Source: Bosea sp. Tri-49 (GTDB taxonomy: Bacteria > Pseudomonadota > Alphaproteobacteria > Rhizobiales > Beijerinckiaceae). Taken from it: 64,000 nt of DNA. The translations under genes and the position numbers were made by a program. Shown here piece by piece: positions 54,721 to 64,000 of this stretch. Every line of letters starts with the position of its first letter. The first letter of the stretch is position 1. The stretch is taken from positions 5,537,001 through 5,601,000 of the forward strand of contig NZ_CP017946.1 of NCBI RefSeq assembly GCF_003952665.1. Reading direction: 5' to 3'. The notes beneath the pieces were generated by a model, which saw only the letters and a program-made list of their open reading frames with translations, did not search any database and was not told where the DNA came from.

Positions 54721-54982
54721 TTTGGAGGACCAACGAGACCAAAAAAGCCCGCTCCGTCGTTGCTTTAAGCTACGTCCCCCGTGGAGATTCGGGGTTCGCC
54801 GGTTTCGCCTCCGGCTGCTGGTCGCTGTTCGGGAGCGGCCCTCTTGCGAGAGCCGGGAGCGTGATTTGAGGGGATGTCCATCCCCCTCCATCCGTTTCCC
54901 ATCCCTGGCGGCTGTCCGGCCTCTTGTCCGGATGCCCACCGACCAGCACGCGGCCACAGGCACGTGCGAATTGGGTGAGCCC

Positions 54983-55011
54983 CATATACGGAGGGGTGAT
55001 CCCGGCTTCAA
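54983..55011 (-). promoter_or_regulatory. Candidate sigma-70 promoter of the decarboxylase
   Basis: On the minus strand TTGAAG and TATATG are separated by 17 bases, close to the -35/-10 consensus. Transcription would begin near 54976 and give a leader of about 440 bases. A T6 run at 54742-54747 (minus sense) inside this leader could allow attenuation. The remaining bases of the 54534-55199 gap show no other gene. Confidence 0.45.
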
Positions 55012-55199
55012 GTTTTTTCTGACGGCCAGGACCGGATTTTTTAAAGGACGGGGCGATAGCGGCCGGGTGCTCTCCTCACGCGCTCTTAACGCTGGCCCGC
55101 GCGGGCCGCGACTGTGCCCTAGACCAGCCCCATTTCATCGCCTAAGTCGTTGGCCCAGCGCGCCTTCGCGCGCCTATATCGATGGGGCAAGCTTCGATC

Positions 55200-56777
55200 A
55201 TGACGGTTACCGATCGCCGCCGGGTTCTCGCCGGGCTGAGCGCCGCGCTGTGTGCCACCGTGGCGCCGCAGGCTTTGCTGGCGCAGCAGCCGGAGCAGGC
55301 GCCGCCGCAGCCGCGTTTCGGATTTGAGGAGGTGGCGCGCCGGGCCCGCGAGATCGCCGCTGTACCCTATGAGGCGGGGCCCGCGCTGCCGGAGGCGCTG
55401 ACGCGGCTCGATTTCGATGCCTGGCGCGAGATCCGCTTTCGGCCGGAGCGGGCCCTGCTCGCCCAGTCGAATTCCGGGTTCCGGATGCAGATGTTCCACC
55501 CCGGTTTCCTGTTTACGCGGCCGGTGACGGTGAATGTGATCCGGGACGGCGTGCCGACGCCGGTACCATACGCCGCCAATCTCTTCGACTACGGGCGGAC
55601 CAAATTCGACAAGCCGCTGCCGGTCAATCTCGGTTTCGCGGGTTTCCGCCTGCACTACCCGCTGAACGACCCGCGCGTTTTCGATGAGCTCATCTCTTTC
55701 ATCGGGGCGAGCTATTTCCGCGTGCTCGGGCGCGGGCAGCGCTATGGCCTGTCGGCGCGTGGCCTTGCGATCGGAGCGGGTATCCCCGGCGGCGAGGAAT
55801 TCCCGATCTTCCGCGAGTTCTGGGTCGAGACGCCGACGGCCGACGCCGAGCGCGTCACGGTCTATGCGTTGCTCGATTCGCCTTCGGTCACGGGTGCCTA
55901 TCGCTTCCATGTCTATCCGGACGGCGACAGCGTGGTCGATGTCGGCGCGGTGCTGTTCCCGCGCAAGCCGATCGAGAAGCTGGGTCTGGCGCCGCTGACC
56001 TCGATGTTCTTCACCGGCGAGAACGACCGTCGCTTCTATGACGACTTCCGCACCGAACTGCACGATTCCGACGGGCTGCTGATCCATTCCAGCACTGGCG
56101 AGTGGATCTGGCGGCCGCTGCGCAATGCTCGCGTCGCGGCCTCCTCCTCCTTCGTCGAGCGAAATGTCCGCGGCTTCGGCCTGATGCAGCGCGATCGCGC
56201 CTTCGAGCATTATCAAGATCTCGACCTCGCCTATGAATTGCGGCCCTCCTACTGGGTCGAGCCGCAAGGTGATTGGGGAGAGGGCGTGGTCGAGCTGATC
56301 GAGCTGCCGACCACCGACGAAACCAACGACAACATCGTCGCGCTTTGGGCGCCGAAGGCGCCGCTCGAGCCCGGCCGCGAGTTCCGCTTCGGCTACAAGC
56401 TGACGGCGATGGTCGATTCCAACGATTTGCATCCTGGCGGGCGGGCGATCAACACTTACCAAGCCAAGCCCAAGGCACTCGGCTCGGGCGAGCCCGTGAC
56501 GGAGAACGCCCGGCGCTTCATCGTCGACTTCGCCGGCGGCGATCTCGGCTACTATCTGAAGCAGCCGGAAAAGGTCGAGATCGTGCCTTCGATCGCCTAT
56601 GGCCGGATCAACCGGGCCTTCCTGGTGCCGAATCCGAAGACGGACGGCTTCCGCGCCTTCATCGACATCGTGGTCGAGCCGGGCCAGCTTGCCGAGATGC
56701 GCGCCTTCCTGAAGAGCGGCAGCAAGACCCTGACCGAGACCTGGAGCTATCCCTGGCGAGCGCCCGACGCCGGCTGA
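55200..56777 (+). CDS. Periplasmic glucan biosynthesis protein (OpgG/OpgD family)
   Basis: The 525-residue precursor has a twin-arginine-type signal (TDRRRVLAGLSAAL, cleavage near LAQ). The OpgG/MdoG domain begins FGFEEVARRAREIA. It includes FRPERALLAQSN, GASYFRVLGRGQRYGLSARGLAI across two strands, and the C-terminal immunoglobulin-like part with IVDFAGGDL. It acts in the periplasm on osmoregulated glucans. No opgH synthase is next to it. An in-frame ATG at 55182 is an alternative start. The Tat-like signal favours OpgD, but the symbol is left open. Confidence 0.9.
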   Translation: MTVTDRRRVLAGLSAALCATVAPQALLAQQPEQAPPQPRFGFEEVARRAREIAAVPYEAGPALPEALTRLDFDAWREIRFRPERALLAQSNSGFRMQMFHPGFLFTRPVTVNVIRDGVPTPVPYAANLFDYGRTKFDKPLPVNLGFAGFRLHYPLNDPRVFDELISFIGASYFRVLGRGQRYGLSARGLAIGAGIPGGEEFPIFREFWVETPTADAERVTVYALLDSPSVTGAYRFHVYPDGDSVVDVGAVLFPRKPIEKLGLAPLTSMFFTGENDRRFYDDFRTELHDSDGLLIHSSTGEWIWRPLRNARVAASSSFVERNVRGFGLMQRDRAFEHYQDLDLAYELRPSYWVEPQGDWGEGVVELIELPTTDETNDNIVALWAPKAPLEPGREFRFGYKLTAMVDSNDLHPGGRAINTYQAKPKALGSGEPVTENARRFIVDFAGGDLGYYLKQPEKVEIVPSIAYGRINRAFLVPNPKTDGFRAFIDIVVEPGQLAEMRAFLKSGSKTLTETWSYPWRAPDAG

Positions 56778-56787
56778 CGCGCCGGCT

Positions 56788-57216
56788 CTAGAACTGCGGC
56801 GCGCTCGTGCTCCGCGCCAACTTGCGCCGCTTTTCCGGCGCGGCTGCGACGACTTCGATCTCGACCTTGAACTCCGGCAGCGTGAAGCCGGAGACGATCA
56901 TCAGGGTCGAGGCCGGCGGCGGGGTGCCGACATGGGCATCGCGCGATTCCATATAGCCCTTCATATGGGTGCGGTCGGTGACGTAGGCGTTGATACGGAT
57001 AATGTCCTTCAACGTCATTCCGGCTTCGCTCAGGATCGCGGCGATGTTGGCGAAGCAGAGGTCGGCCTGTTCGCGGACGCCCTCGGGGATCGTGCCGTCG
57101 GCCGTGATGCCGAGCTGGCCGGAGCAGAAGACCAGCCGCTGGCCAGATGGAAGCTCGGCGCCATGGCTGTAGCGGGCGAAAGGGGCGCGGATCGTAGCGG
57201 GATTGAGCGGCTTCAT
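56788..57216 (-). CDS. RidA/YjgF-family protein lacking the catalytic arginine
   Basis: The 142-residue protein has the Rid fold: VFCSGQLGITADGTIPEGVREQ split over two strands, NIAAILSEAGMTLKDIIRINAYVTD and VSGFTLPEFKVEIEVVA. The arginine that binds imine substrates in true RidA (residue 105, PARS context) is replaced in PPASTLMIV. It therefore belongs to a Rid subgroup whose reaction is not enamine hydrolysis or is unknown. The frame extends far upstream, but ATG 57216 fits the domain. Confidence 0.88.
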   Translation of the reverse strand: MKPLNPATIRAPFARYSHGAELPSGQRLVFCSGQLGITADGTIPEGVREQADLCFANIAAILSEAGMTLKDIIRINAYVTDRTHMKGYMESRDAHVGTPPPASTLMIVSGFTLPEFKVEIEVVAAAPEKRRKLARSTSAPQF

Positions 57217-57372
57217 CGGTGGATCCGGATGGCGGGGGCATCGTTCTGCCACGCCGGGCGCATGCTGCAAAACCATGTCGGGACTTGACCGGCGCCTCTT
57301 TGCAGCTTTGAACGCGCTCATGCCACGTTCAGGAGGCATTGGCATAATGCCTCGGACGGCCGGGCTATCGAG

Positions 57373-58104
57373 ATGACGGGGATGAGCTTGAGGACTTCTG
57401 CGCTGCTGCGGGCCGCGGGCCTGCTGCCTCTCGTGCTGTTGACCGCTTGCGCCGGTTCGCAGCGCTTCGGCGGATATGGCTCGGGTTCGGGCCAGGCCGT
57501 CGCCCGCGCGCCCATCTATGGTGAGCCCATTCAGTCGGCGCCGCCGGTCCAGTCTGCTCCGATCACCTCCGAGCCGCTGCCGCCACCGGGGGGGTATCCG
57601 AGCGCACCGCCGCCGCAAGCGGGCGGCTATCCGGCCGGCGGTCCCGGGCCGGGACCGGGCGGCATGCCGCCCCAGAATGATCCGTTCTTCGATCCGCAAG
57701 CAGCGCAGCCCGGCCAGCAGCCGCCGGCGCAGCGCCCGGTCGAACCGGCGCCCCCCCAGGTCGCTAACGCTAATCCGGGCGCGACGCCTGGCGGTGGCTC
57801 GACGCGCGGCGGCGCGGTTTCGACACGCGACGGCGTCATCGGCAACTGGACGGCGCAGGAGGCGACGGGTGGTTCCTGCCGGGTGCAGCTTTCGAGTTCG
57901 CCCTCGCTCGATCTCTACCGGGCCAATGCGACAGGTTGCAGCAATCGCGACCTGCAGCAGGTCAATGCCTGGGACTATCGCGACGGTGAGGTTTATCTCT
58001 ATCAACGCGGCGGCTCGGTGGTGGCCCGCCTGCGCGTCGGCAGTGGCGGCGCCATGAACGGAGCAATCACGAAATCGGGCGCCGGGCTCTCGCTGAATCG
58101 CTGA
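57373..58104 (+). CDS. Omp19/Inh-type protease-inhibitor lipoprotein
   Basis: The 243-residue precursor has lipobox LTAC (Cys26). A long Pro/Gly/Gln-rich linker spans about 30-145. A C-terminal AprI/Inh beta-barrel domain follows (IGNWTAQEATGGSCRVQLSS ... WDYRDGEVYLYQRGGSVVARL). Brucella Omp19 has this architecture and inhibits host or secreted proteases; the same role is inferred here. It is anchored in the outer membrane. The low-complexity linker is longer than in Omp19. Confidence 0.87.
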   Translation: MTGMSLRTSALLRAAGLLPLVLLTACAGSQRFGGYGSGSGQAVARAPIYGEPIQSAPPVQSAPITSEPLPPPGGYPSAPPPQAGGYPAGGPGPGPGGMPPQNDPFFDPQAAQPGQQPPAQRPVEPAPPQVANANPGATPGGGSTRGGAVSTRDGVIGNWTAQEATGGSCRVQLSSSPSLDLYRANATGCSNRDLQQVNAWDYRDGEVYLYQRGGSVVARLRVGSGGAMNGAITKSGAGLSLNR

Positions 58105-58123
58105 ACGCGGCGCCCGTTTTCGG

Positions 58124-58741
58124 TCAGTGCCGCGAGGCTGCCAGGCTGAACAGGGCCGAGGGCCAGAATTTGCGCTGTAGCGAGAGCGACAGGGTCGCGA
58201 AGCTGCGCGCGTTGTCCATCGCCTCGTCGAGCAGGGTGAACGGCGTCGCCGCGCCGGTGGCGATCCGGCCCTCGACATCATTGTAGCCGCCGACCATCTC
58301 GGCCTCGAACTTGCGCGCGAGATTCCGCATCGCGGCGTTCTCCGGCAGGCAGGTCATGTAGAGCGTGCGGATGTTACGGTTGCGCGATGCGGTGATCAGG
58401 CGGCCGAACAGCGCCTCGCCGATGCCGCGCCGGCGCCAGTCGCGCTCGACGCTGAAGGCAGCCTCGCCGGTCTGGATGACGATCTCCTCCAGCCCGCGCA
58501 ATTCGGCAGCGCCGCGGACCTCGCCGGCTTCGACATAGGCGTAAACGAGCCCGCCGACGCCGAAGGTGGTCTCGGCGTAGCTCGTAAGGAACTCATCTGT
58601 GACCGCCGTCCCGAAGCGCTCGCGCCGCGTCGCGGCGTCGAGGCGCAAGAGATGGGCGGTGAAGAGATCACGCTCGGCAGGCCAGAGACGCCTGACCTCG
58701 CCGTGCCTGGCCTTGGCGCCAGGCTTGATCGAACGATTCAT
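58124..58741 (-). CDS. GNAT-family N-acetyltransferase
   Basis: The 205-residue protein starts at ATG 58741 after AGGAG. Its core is a GNAT fold with the acetyl-CoA loop VERDWRRRGIGEALFGRLI near residue 100 and TLYMTCLPENAAMRNLARKF in the following helix. The substrate is unknown. It is transcribed alone, convergent with the Omp19-like gene. Confidence 0.85.
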   Translation of the reverse strand: MNRSIKPGAKARHGEVRRLWPAERDLFTAHLLRLDAATRRERFGTAVTDEFLTSYAETTFGVGGLVYAYVEAGEVRGAAELRGLEEIVIQTGEAAFSVERDWRRRGIGEALFGRLITASRNRNIRTLYMTCLPENAAMRNLARKFEAEMVGGYNDVEGRIATGAATPFTLLDEAMDNARSFATLSLSLQRKFWPSALFSLAASRH

Positions 58742-58901
58742 ATGCAACTCCTGTGAAAGCGCGGATGCGCTGCCCAAGGAGGCGAATCTTCCCTAACTCG
58801 GAGAGCAAGATGAGCCTCCGATCAGGGAATACAAGAGCCGCGATTGCGGCAATTTACGGCTAAATGCCGGTAAGAATGGCGGAAATGGTTAAGGCTGCGC
58901 G

Positions 58902-59498
58902 CTAACGCCACATTGTGAGGATCGAAGCGGCGAGCGCCAGCGCGAGCGCGACATTGAGCAGGCGCCATTGCCAGGCGTGCCGCAGAAGCCGCGCCAGAAG
59001 CAGGCCGCCGACGCACCAGAGCATCAGCGACAGAAGTGCAAGGATGCCGAAGACGGTTCCGAGTAGGGCGGCAAGTTCGACTGCGCTGCGGGCGAGCCCG
59101 GCGAAGGATGCGGTGGCGCCGAGCGTCATCGCCCAACCCTTGGGGTTCTGCAGCTGGATCCAGAGGGCGCCGACAAAACTCGTCGGCTTTGCGATGCTGC
59201 GATCCAGATGCGGCGGGCCGCTGCGGGCGATCTTGACGGCAAGCCAGAGCAGGTAGGCCGACCCGGCGAGTTTCATCGCGAATTCAAGTGAGGGCATCGC
59301 CAACAGCAGGCCGGCGAGGCCTGCAGCGGCGGCCACCGCCATCGCTGCCAGCGCGATCGCGACGCCGACCATGAAGGGCAGGGAGCGACGAAAGCCGAAA
59401 TGGGCGCCGGAGGCCGTGGCGAGCGTGGTGGTGGCGCCTGGTGTCACCGTCGAGACGGTGGCGAAGGCGATGAGGGGCAGGATCGAGTCTGGCGACAT
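58902..59498 (-). CDS. LysE/RhtB-family amino-acid exporter
   Basis: The 198-residue protein has six predicted membrane helices and the family start IAFATVSTVTPGATTTLATASGAHFG split across helices 1 and 2. LPFMVGVAIALAAMAVA and the later KLAGSAYLLWLAVKIAR helix also fit. It exports an amino acid or analogue. It is divergent from a LysR regulator across 97 bases, the usual LysE-ArgP style arrangement, so that regulator probably controls it. Confidence 0.9.
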   Translation of the reverse strand: MSPDSILPLIAFATVSTVTPGATTTLATASGAHFGFRRSLPFMVGVAIALAAMAVAAAAGLAGLLLAMPSLEFAMKLAGSAYLLWLAVKIARSGPPHLDRSIAKPTSFVGALWIQLQNPKGWAMTLGATASFAGLARSAVELAALLGTVFGILALLSLMLWCVGGLLLARLLRHAWQWRLLNVALALALAASILTMWR

Positions 59499-59595
59499 GG
59501 ATGGCTCCAGGCGGAAGCCATGGAAATAAGTTCGCCCAGTTAATAATGAAAACGAATGTTGAAGTTACTCAGCATTACAAGTCATAATTCTGGTT

Positions 59596-60459
59596 ATGCG
59601 CAATCTCGACCTCGAACTGATCAGAGCCTTCGTCGCCGTCGCCGACCATGGCAGCATGACGGTGGCTGGCAATGTGCTGCATCTGACGCAGAGCGCCGTC
59701 AGCCAGCAGATCATGCGGCTGGAACGGCGGCTCGGGCAGGTCTTGTTCCTGCGCGAGCGGCGTGGGCTGAAGCTGACGGCCGCGGGCTATCGCCTGCTCG
59801 CCAAGGCGCGCCGGCTGATCGGCCTCAATGACGAGATCTGGGCGGAGATGACGACTAGTTTCGGCGGCACAGTGCGGCTCGGCGTGCCCTATGACCTCGT
59901 CGGCACGTCTCTCGCGCCGATCCTGAAGGGTTTTGCCGAAGCGAGCCCATTGGTCGAGATCTCGCTGGTCTGCGCCTCCTCGCCGCAATTGCTCGAGGCG
60001 CTCGGCAAGGGAGAGGTCGACCTGGCTCTGGTCGAGCAGCCGCTCGCCGCTGCGGGCGGCGAATGCCTCGGCATAGAGCGATTGGTCTGGGTCGGGGCCA
60101 GGGCGGGCACCGCCCATCTGAAGCAGCCGCTGCCGCTCTCGCTCGTCGCCGACAGCTGTGCGTTCCGGCCGGCGGTAACGACGGCGCTCGACGAACAGGG
60201 CCGCGCCTGGCGCAGCGTGTTCGAGAACGGCAATATCGATGCGACCACCGCGACCGTCCGGACCGACCTCGCCATTACCGCCTGGCTCGCTTGCACGGTC
60301 CCGCCTGATCTCGACATTCTCGGATCAGCGGAGGGATTACCCGAGCTGCCGCCTTTCGCGATCACGCTGCATCTGCCGCGCTCGCAGCCATCGGAAGCGG
60401 CGCGTGAACTCGCCCGCCATCTGCGCGCCGGCTGGCTGCGTCCGAGACAGGCCGCATAG
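59596..60459 (+). CDS. LysR-family regulator of the adjacent exporter
   Basis: The 287-residue protein has the LysR winged HTH at residues 1-60 (LELIRAFVAVADHGSMTVAGNVLHLTQSAVSQQI split by the turn). A periplasmic-binding-like effector domain covers about 90-280. The start overlaps the exporter promoter region. It likely senses the amino acid that the LysE protein exports. Confidence 0.92.
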   Translation: MRNLDLELIRAFVAVADHGSMTVAGNVLHLTQSAVSQQIMRLERRLGQVLFLRERRGLKLTAAGYRLLAKARRLIGLNDEIWAEMTTSFGGTVRLGVPYDLVGTSLAPILKGFAEASPLVEISLVCASSPQLLEALGKGEVDLALVEQPLAAAGGECLGIERLVWVGARAGTAHLKQPLPLSLVADSCAFRPAVTTALDEQGRAWRSVFENGNIDATTATVRTDLAITAWLACTVPPDLDILGSAEGLPELPPFAITLHLPRSQPSEAARELARHLRAGWLRPRQAA

Positions 60460-60539
60460 CCTGCCGGCCTTGCCGAGGGTTGCGGGCTGGGCCGCCCTGC
60501 CGTAACCCGGAAAGCGACGTCTCATCCTGCCTCGAAGCC

Positions 60540-61718
60540 ATGCTCGCCACGCTCCCCGAACGTTATGACGCCCTGGTCGCCTCGGGTGCGATCGAGCGCG
60601 ATCCGGCGCAGATCGCCGTCGTCAGGCGATTGCAGGCGCTGTCACAGACGCTCGCCAGCCGCAAGCTGGCGAAGAAGAGCAGCGCGCTCGGCTGGCTGTT
60701 CGGCCGCAAGCAGCCGGATGCGGACGCGGTGAAGGGCCTTTATATCTGGGGCTCGGTCGGCCGCGGCAAGACCATGCTGATGGACCTGTTCTACGAGACG
60801 GTCCCGGTTAGGGCGCGGCGGCGGGTGCATTTCCATGCCTTCATGGCCGATGTGCACGAACGCATCCACGCCTATCGCCAGGCGCTCAAGGCCGGGACGG
60901 TCAAGGAGCCGGACCCGATCGGCCCAGTGGCGGCCGAACTCGCGGAAGAAGCGAGCCTGCTCTGCTTCGACGAGTTCACCGTCACCGACATCGCCGACGC
61001 GATGATCCTCGGGCGGCTGTTCACAAAGCTGTTCGCCGACGGCGTCATTGTGGTCGCGACCTCCAACGTCGAGCCGTCACGGCTTTATGAAGGGGGCCTC
61101 AACCGCGCACTCTTCCTGCCTTTTATCGACCTGCTCGCCAGCAAGGTCGACGTCATCAAGCTGGAGGCCCGCACCGATTTCCGGCTGGAGAAGCTTGGCG
61201 GCGCGCCGACCTATCACGTTCCTGCCGACGACAAGGCCAGGGCTGCGCTCGACAAGGCCTTCAGCCAGCTCTCCGGCGTGGCGCAGGGCGCGCCGACCAC
61301 GATCTCGATCAAGGGCCATGAGTTGAAGCTGCCGCAGGCGGCCGGCGCGGTCGCGCGGGCGAGCTTTACCGACCTCTGCGCCCAGGCCTATGGCGCTTCG
61401 GATTATCTTGCGCTCGCCCAGCGCTTCCATACGCTGATCCTTGACGGGATCCCGATCATGGACATCGAACGGCGCAACGAGGCCAAGCGCTTCATCATCC
61501 TGATCGACACGCTCTATGAGAGCCATGTGAAGCTCGTCGCCTCGGCGGCGGCAGAGCCGACCGGGCTCTATGTCGCGCAGACCGGGCGCGAGGCCTTCGA
61601 GTTCGACCGGACGGTGTCGCGCCTGATCGAGATGCGCTCGGAGGAATACCTCGCCTTGCCGCATGGGCGGGCCGATTCGGCTGCGAGCGGCGACGCGACC
61701 GGGCTGGTGGAGACCTGA
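60540..61718 (+). CDS. zapE: AFG1-family ATPase, cell-division protein ZapE
   Basis: The 392-residue P-loop ATPase has Walker A GSVGRGKTM (near residue 74), Walker B LLCFDEFTVTDIADAMI, a sensor region TSNVEP and the AFG1 C-terminal segment ERRNEAKRFIILIDTLYE. ZapE acts at the Z-ring during late division and under stress. ATG at 60540 fits the family length. In alphaproteobacteria zapE often sits just before mdh, as it does here with one TetR gene between. Confidence 0.92.
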   Translation: MLATLPERYDALVASGAIERDPAQIAVVRRLQALSQTLASRKLAKKSSALGWLFGRKQPDADAVKGLYIWGSVGRGKTMLMDLFYETVPVRARRRVHFHAFMADVHERIHAYRQALKAGTVKEPDPIGPVAAELAEEASLLCFDEFTVTDIADAMILGRLFTKLFADGVIVVATSNVEPSRLYEGGLNRALFLPFIDLLASKVDVIKLEARTDFRLEKLGGAPTYHVPADDKARAALDKAFSQLSGVAQGAPTTISIKGHELKLPQAAGAVARASFTDLCAQAYGASDYLALAQRFHTLILDGIPIMDIERRNEAKRFIILIDTLYESHVKLVASAAAEPTGLYVAQTGREAFEFDRTVSRLIEMRSEEYLALPHGRADSAASGDATGLVET

Positions 61719-61720
61719 TC

Positions 61721-62323
61721 GTGGCCACGCCACGCGAGCCGAGCGAGATGCGTATCCTCTCGGTCGCCGGCGAGCACCTACGCCAGCATGGCCTGCGCCG
61801 CTTCACCGTGGTCGCGGTGGCCGAAGAAGCGGGCATGACCCATGCCAATGTCTACCGCTACTTCCCCTCGCGCACGGCCCTGATCGATGCCGTGGTCGAT
61901 GTCTGGCTGAAGGCGGCCGAGCGCTCGCTCGCCGACATCGCCGATGGGCCGGACCCGGCCGAAGACAAGCTCGAGCGCCTGATCCTCGCGCTCGCCAAGG
62001 CGAACCGCAACCTGCTGCACGAGGAGCCGCATCTGTTCGCGGCGCTGTCGCAGGCGGTCGCCAAGCGTCATGCGATCAGCCGGCGCAACCGTACCCGCGT
62101 GCGCGCCTTGTTCGAGCGCGTGATCGACGACGGCATCGCCACGGGCGCGTTCGAGCCGCGCGATCGCGACCGCGCTATCGCCTTCGTGATCGATGCCACG
62201 CACCGTTTCATCCACCCTGCTTCGCTGGAACTGGAGGCGGACGTGCCGCAGGCCTCGGTCGACGCCAGGCTCGCCACTTTGATCAGGGTGGCGCTGCGTA
62301 CGCTTGCGACCGGTGTGATTTAA
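61721..62323 (+). CDS. TetR-family regulator between zapE and mdh
   Basis: The 200-residue protein starts at GTG 61721, two bases after the zapE stop. The HTH lies at about residues 10-55 (GLRRFTVVAVAEEAGMTHANVYRYFPSRTALIDA over the two helices). A C-terminal TetR_C-like domain follows. No palindromic operator is obvious nearby, so its target genes are unclear. Transcription is probably from zapE. Confidence 0.88.
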   Translation: MATPREPSEMRILSVAGEHLRQHGLRRFTVVAVAEEAGMTHANVYRYFPSRTALIDAVVDVWLKAAERSLADIADGPDPAEDKLERLILALAKANRNLLHEEPHLFAALSQAVAKRHAISRRNRTRVRALFERVIDDGIATGAFEPRDRDRAIAFVIDATHRFIHPASLELEADVPQASVDARLATLIRVALRTLATGVI

Positions 62324-62364
62324 GAAAATGACATAATTTGTAAATTGTAACTGCCCCATTGTGA

Positions 62365-63531
<1,167 letters not shown>

Positions 63532-63619
63532 GACAGACGGGTGGCGTGATGGCCGGCGGCAGCGACGCCGCTGGCCTTCCCGCCGCCGCCTTTCCCTTTA
63601 CCGGTACAGGACATCAGGC

Positions 63620-64000
63620 ATGAACATCCACGAATATCAGGGCAAGGCGGTTCTCAAGGAGTTCGGCGCGCCCGTCTCCGCCGGCTTCCCGGCGCTCTCG
63701 GTGACCGAGGCCGTCGAGGCAGCCAGGAAGCTGCCCGGCCCGCTCTATGTGGTAAAGAGCCAGATCCATGCCGGTGGCCGCGGCAAGGGCAAGTTCAAGG
63801 AACTGCCGGCCGACGCCAAGGGCGGCGTGCGTCTCGCCAAGTCGATCGAAGAGGTCGAGAGCCACGCCAAGGAGATGCTCGGCAACACGCTGGTGACGGC
63901 GCAGACCGGCCCGGCCGGCAAGCAGGTCAACCGCCTCTACATCGAGGACGGCTCGGACATCTCGAAGGAGTTCTACCTCTCGGCGCTGGTCGATCGCGAG
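63620..64000 (+). CDS. sucC: Succinyl-CoA synthetase beta subunit, 3' end outside window
   Basis: Only the first 127 residues are present. [12 protein letters not shown] is the classical SucC start, followed by the ATP-grasp segment [13 protein letters not shown] and [19 protein letters not shown]. The enzyme couples succinyl-CoA cleavage to nucleotide triphosphate formation in the TCA cycle. It lies directly after mdh, the usual alphaproteobacterial order mdh-sucC-sucD-sucA. Confidence 0.96.
   Translation, partial: MNIHEYQGKAVLKEFGAPVSAGFPALSVTEAVEAARKLPGPLYVVKSQIHAGGRGKGKFKELPADAKGGVRLAKSIEEVESHAKEMLGNTLVTAQTGPAGKQVNRLYIEDGSDISKEFYLSALVDRE

Noticed and set aside
54770..55327. Frames across the decarboxylase-opgG gap
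   Set aside because: No ribosome sites or motifs. The region is better explained as the promoter and leader of the two divergent genes.

Overview
The window is high-GC DNA from an alphaproteobacterium, most likely a Hyphomicrobiales member. The order is inferred from an Irr-type iron regulator with bfd/bfr, homospermidine synthase, an Omp19/Inh-type lipoprotein, an IolC-DUF2090 fusion and an mdh-sucC junction. A Bosea-like genus is a guess. No phage, transposase, rRNA or CRISPR array was seen. One tRNA-Ala(CGC) is present.

Layout. 1-2075 (minus): a hydantoinase-A gene that runs off the left edge, and its translationally coupled IclR regulator. 2490-12767 (plus): a tight run made of an HAD phosphatase, a class III aminotransferase, an arginase-fold hydrolase, an ArnE/F-sized SMR protein, an alpha/beta hydrolase, a BioF2-like acyltransferase, a second SMR protein, a DUF2147 secreted protein, a sensor kinase, a sigma-54 response regulator and a MipA/OmpV outer-membrane protein. 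A near-consensus sigma-54 promoter with tandem palindromes upstream sits directly before the first gene, and the sigma-54 activator is encoded in the same run. I consider this the strongest candidate for an undescribed system, perhaps one that makes and flips an amino- or guanidino-modified envelope compound.

12785-27047: a divergent inositol locus. The plus side is iolR-iolC(DUF2090)-iolD-iolE-iolB plus an uncharacterised coupled gene. The minus side is an SDR, an IolG-like dehydrogenase, an inositol-monophosphatase-family enzyme and an FbpABC/AfuABC-like transporter. The two sides share a promoter region with an IolR-type GGAA-N6-TTCC palindrome. iolA and iolJ are not in the window.

27206-37866: mixed chromosomal genes, including small envelope proteins, a large DUF2339 membrane protein, the tRNA, YggT/DUF167, a beta-carbonic anhydrase, a double cold-shock-domain protein with a Gly/Arg-rich linker and a MOSC protein. 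It ends with the iron-storage operon irr-bfd-bfr, which has Irr-box-like palindromes before irr and before bfr.

37982-46768: an EmrAB-type efflux pair divergent from its TetR regulator with two matching operators, an esterase, a DMT exporter, asd and two orphan proteins. 46828-55011: polyamine genes (ornithine decarboxylase with a long structured leader, and homospermidine synthase) surrounding a glycerol-phosphate-type ABC importer that lacks an ATPase and is linked to a GpdQ-like phosphodiesterase. 55200-64000: opgG-like glucan biosynthesis, a RidA homologue, an Omp19-like inhibitor, a GNAT, a LysE/LysR pair, zapE, a TetR regulator, mdh and the start of sucC.
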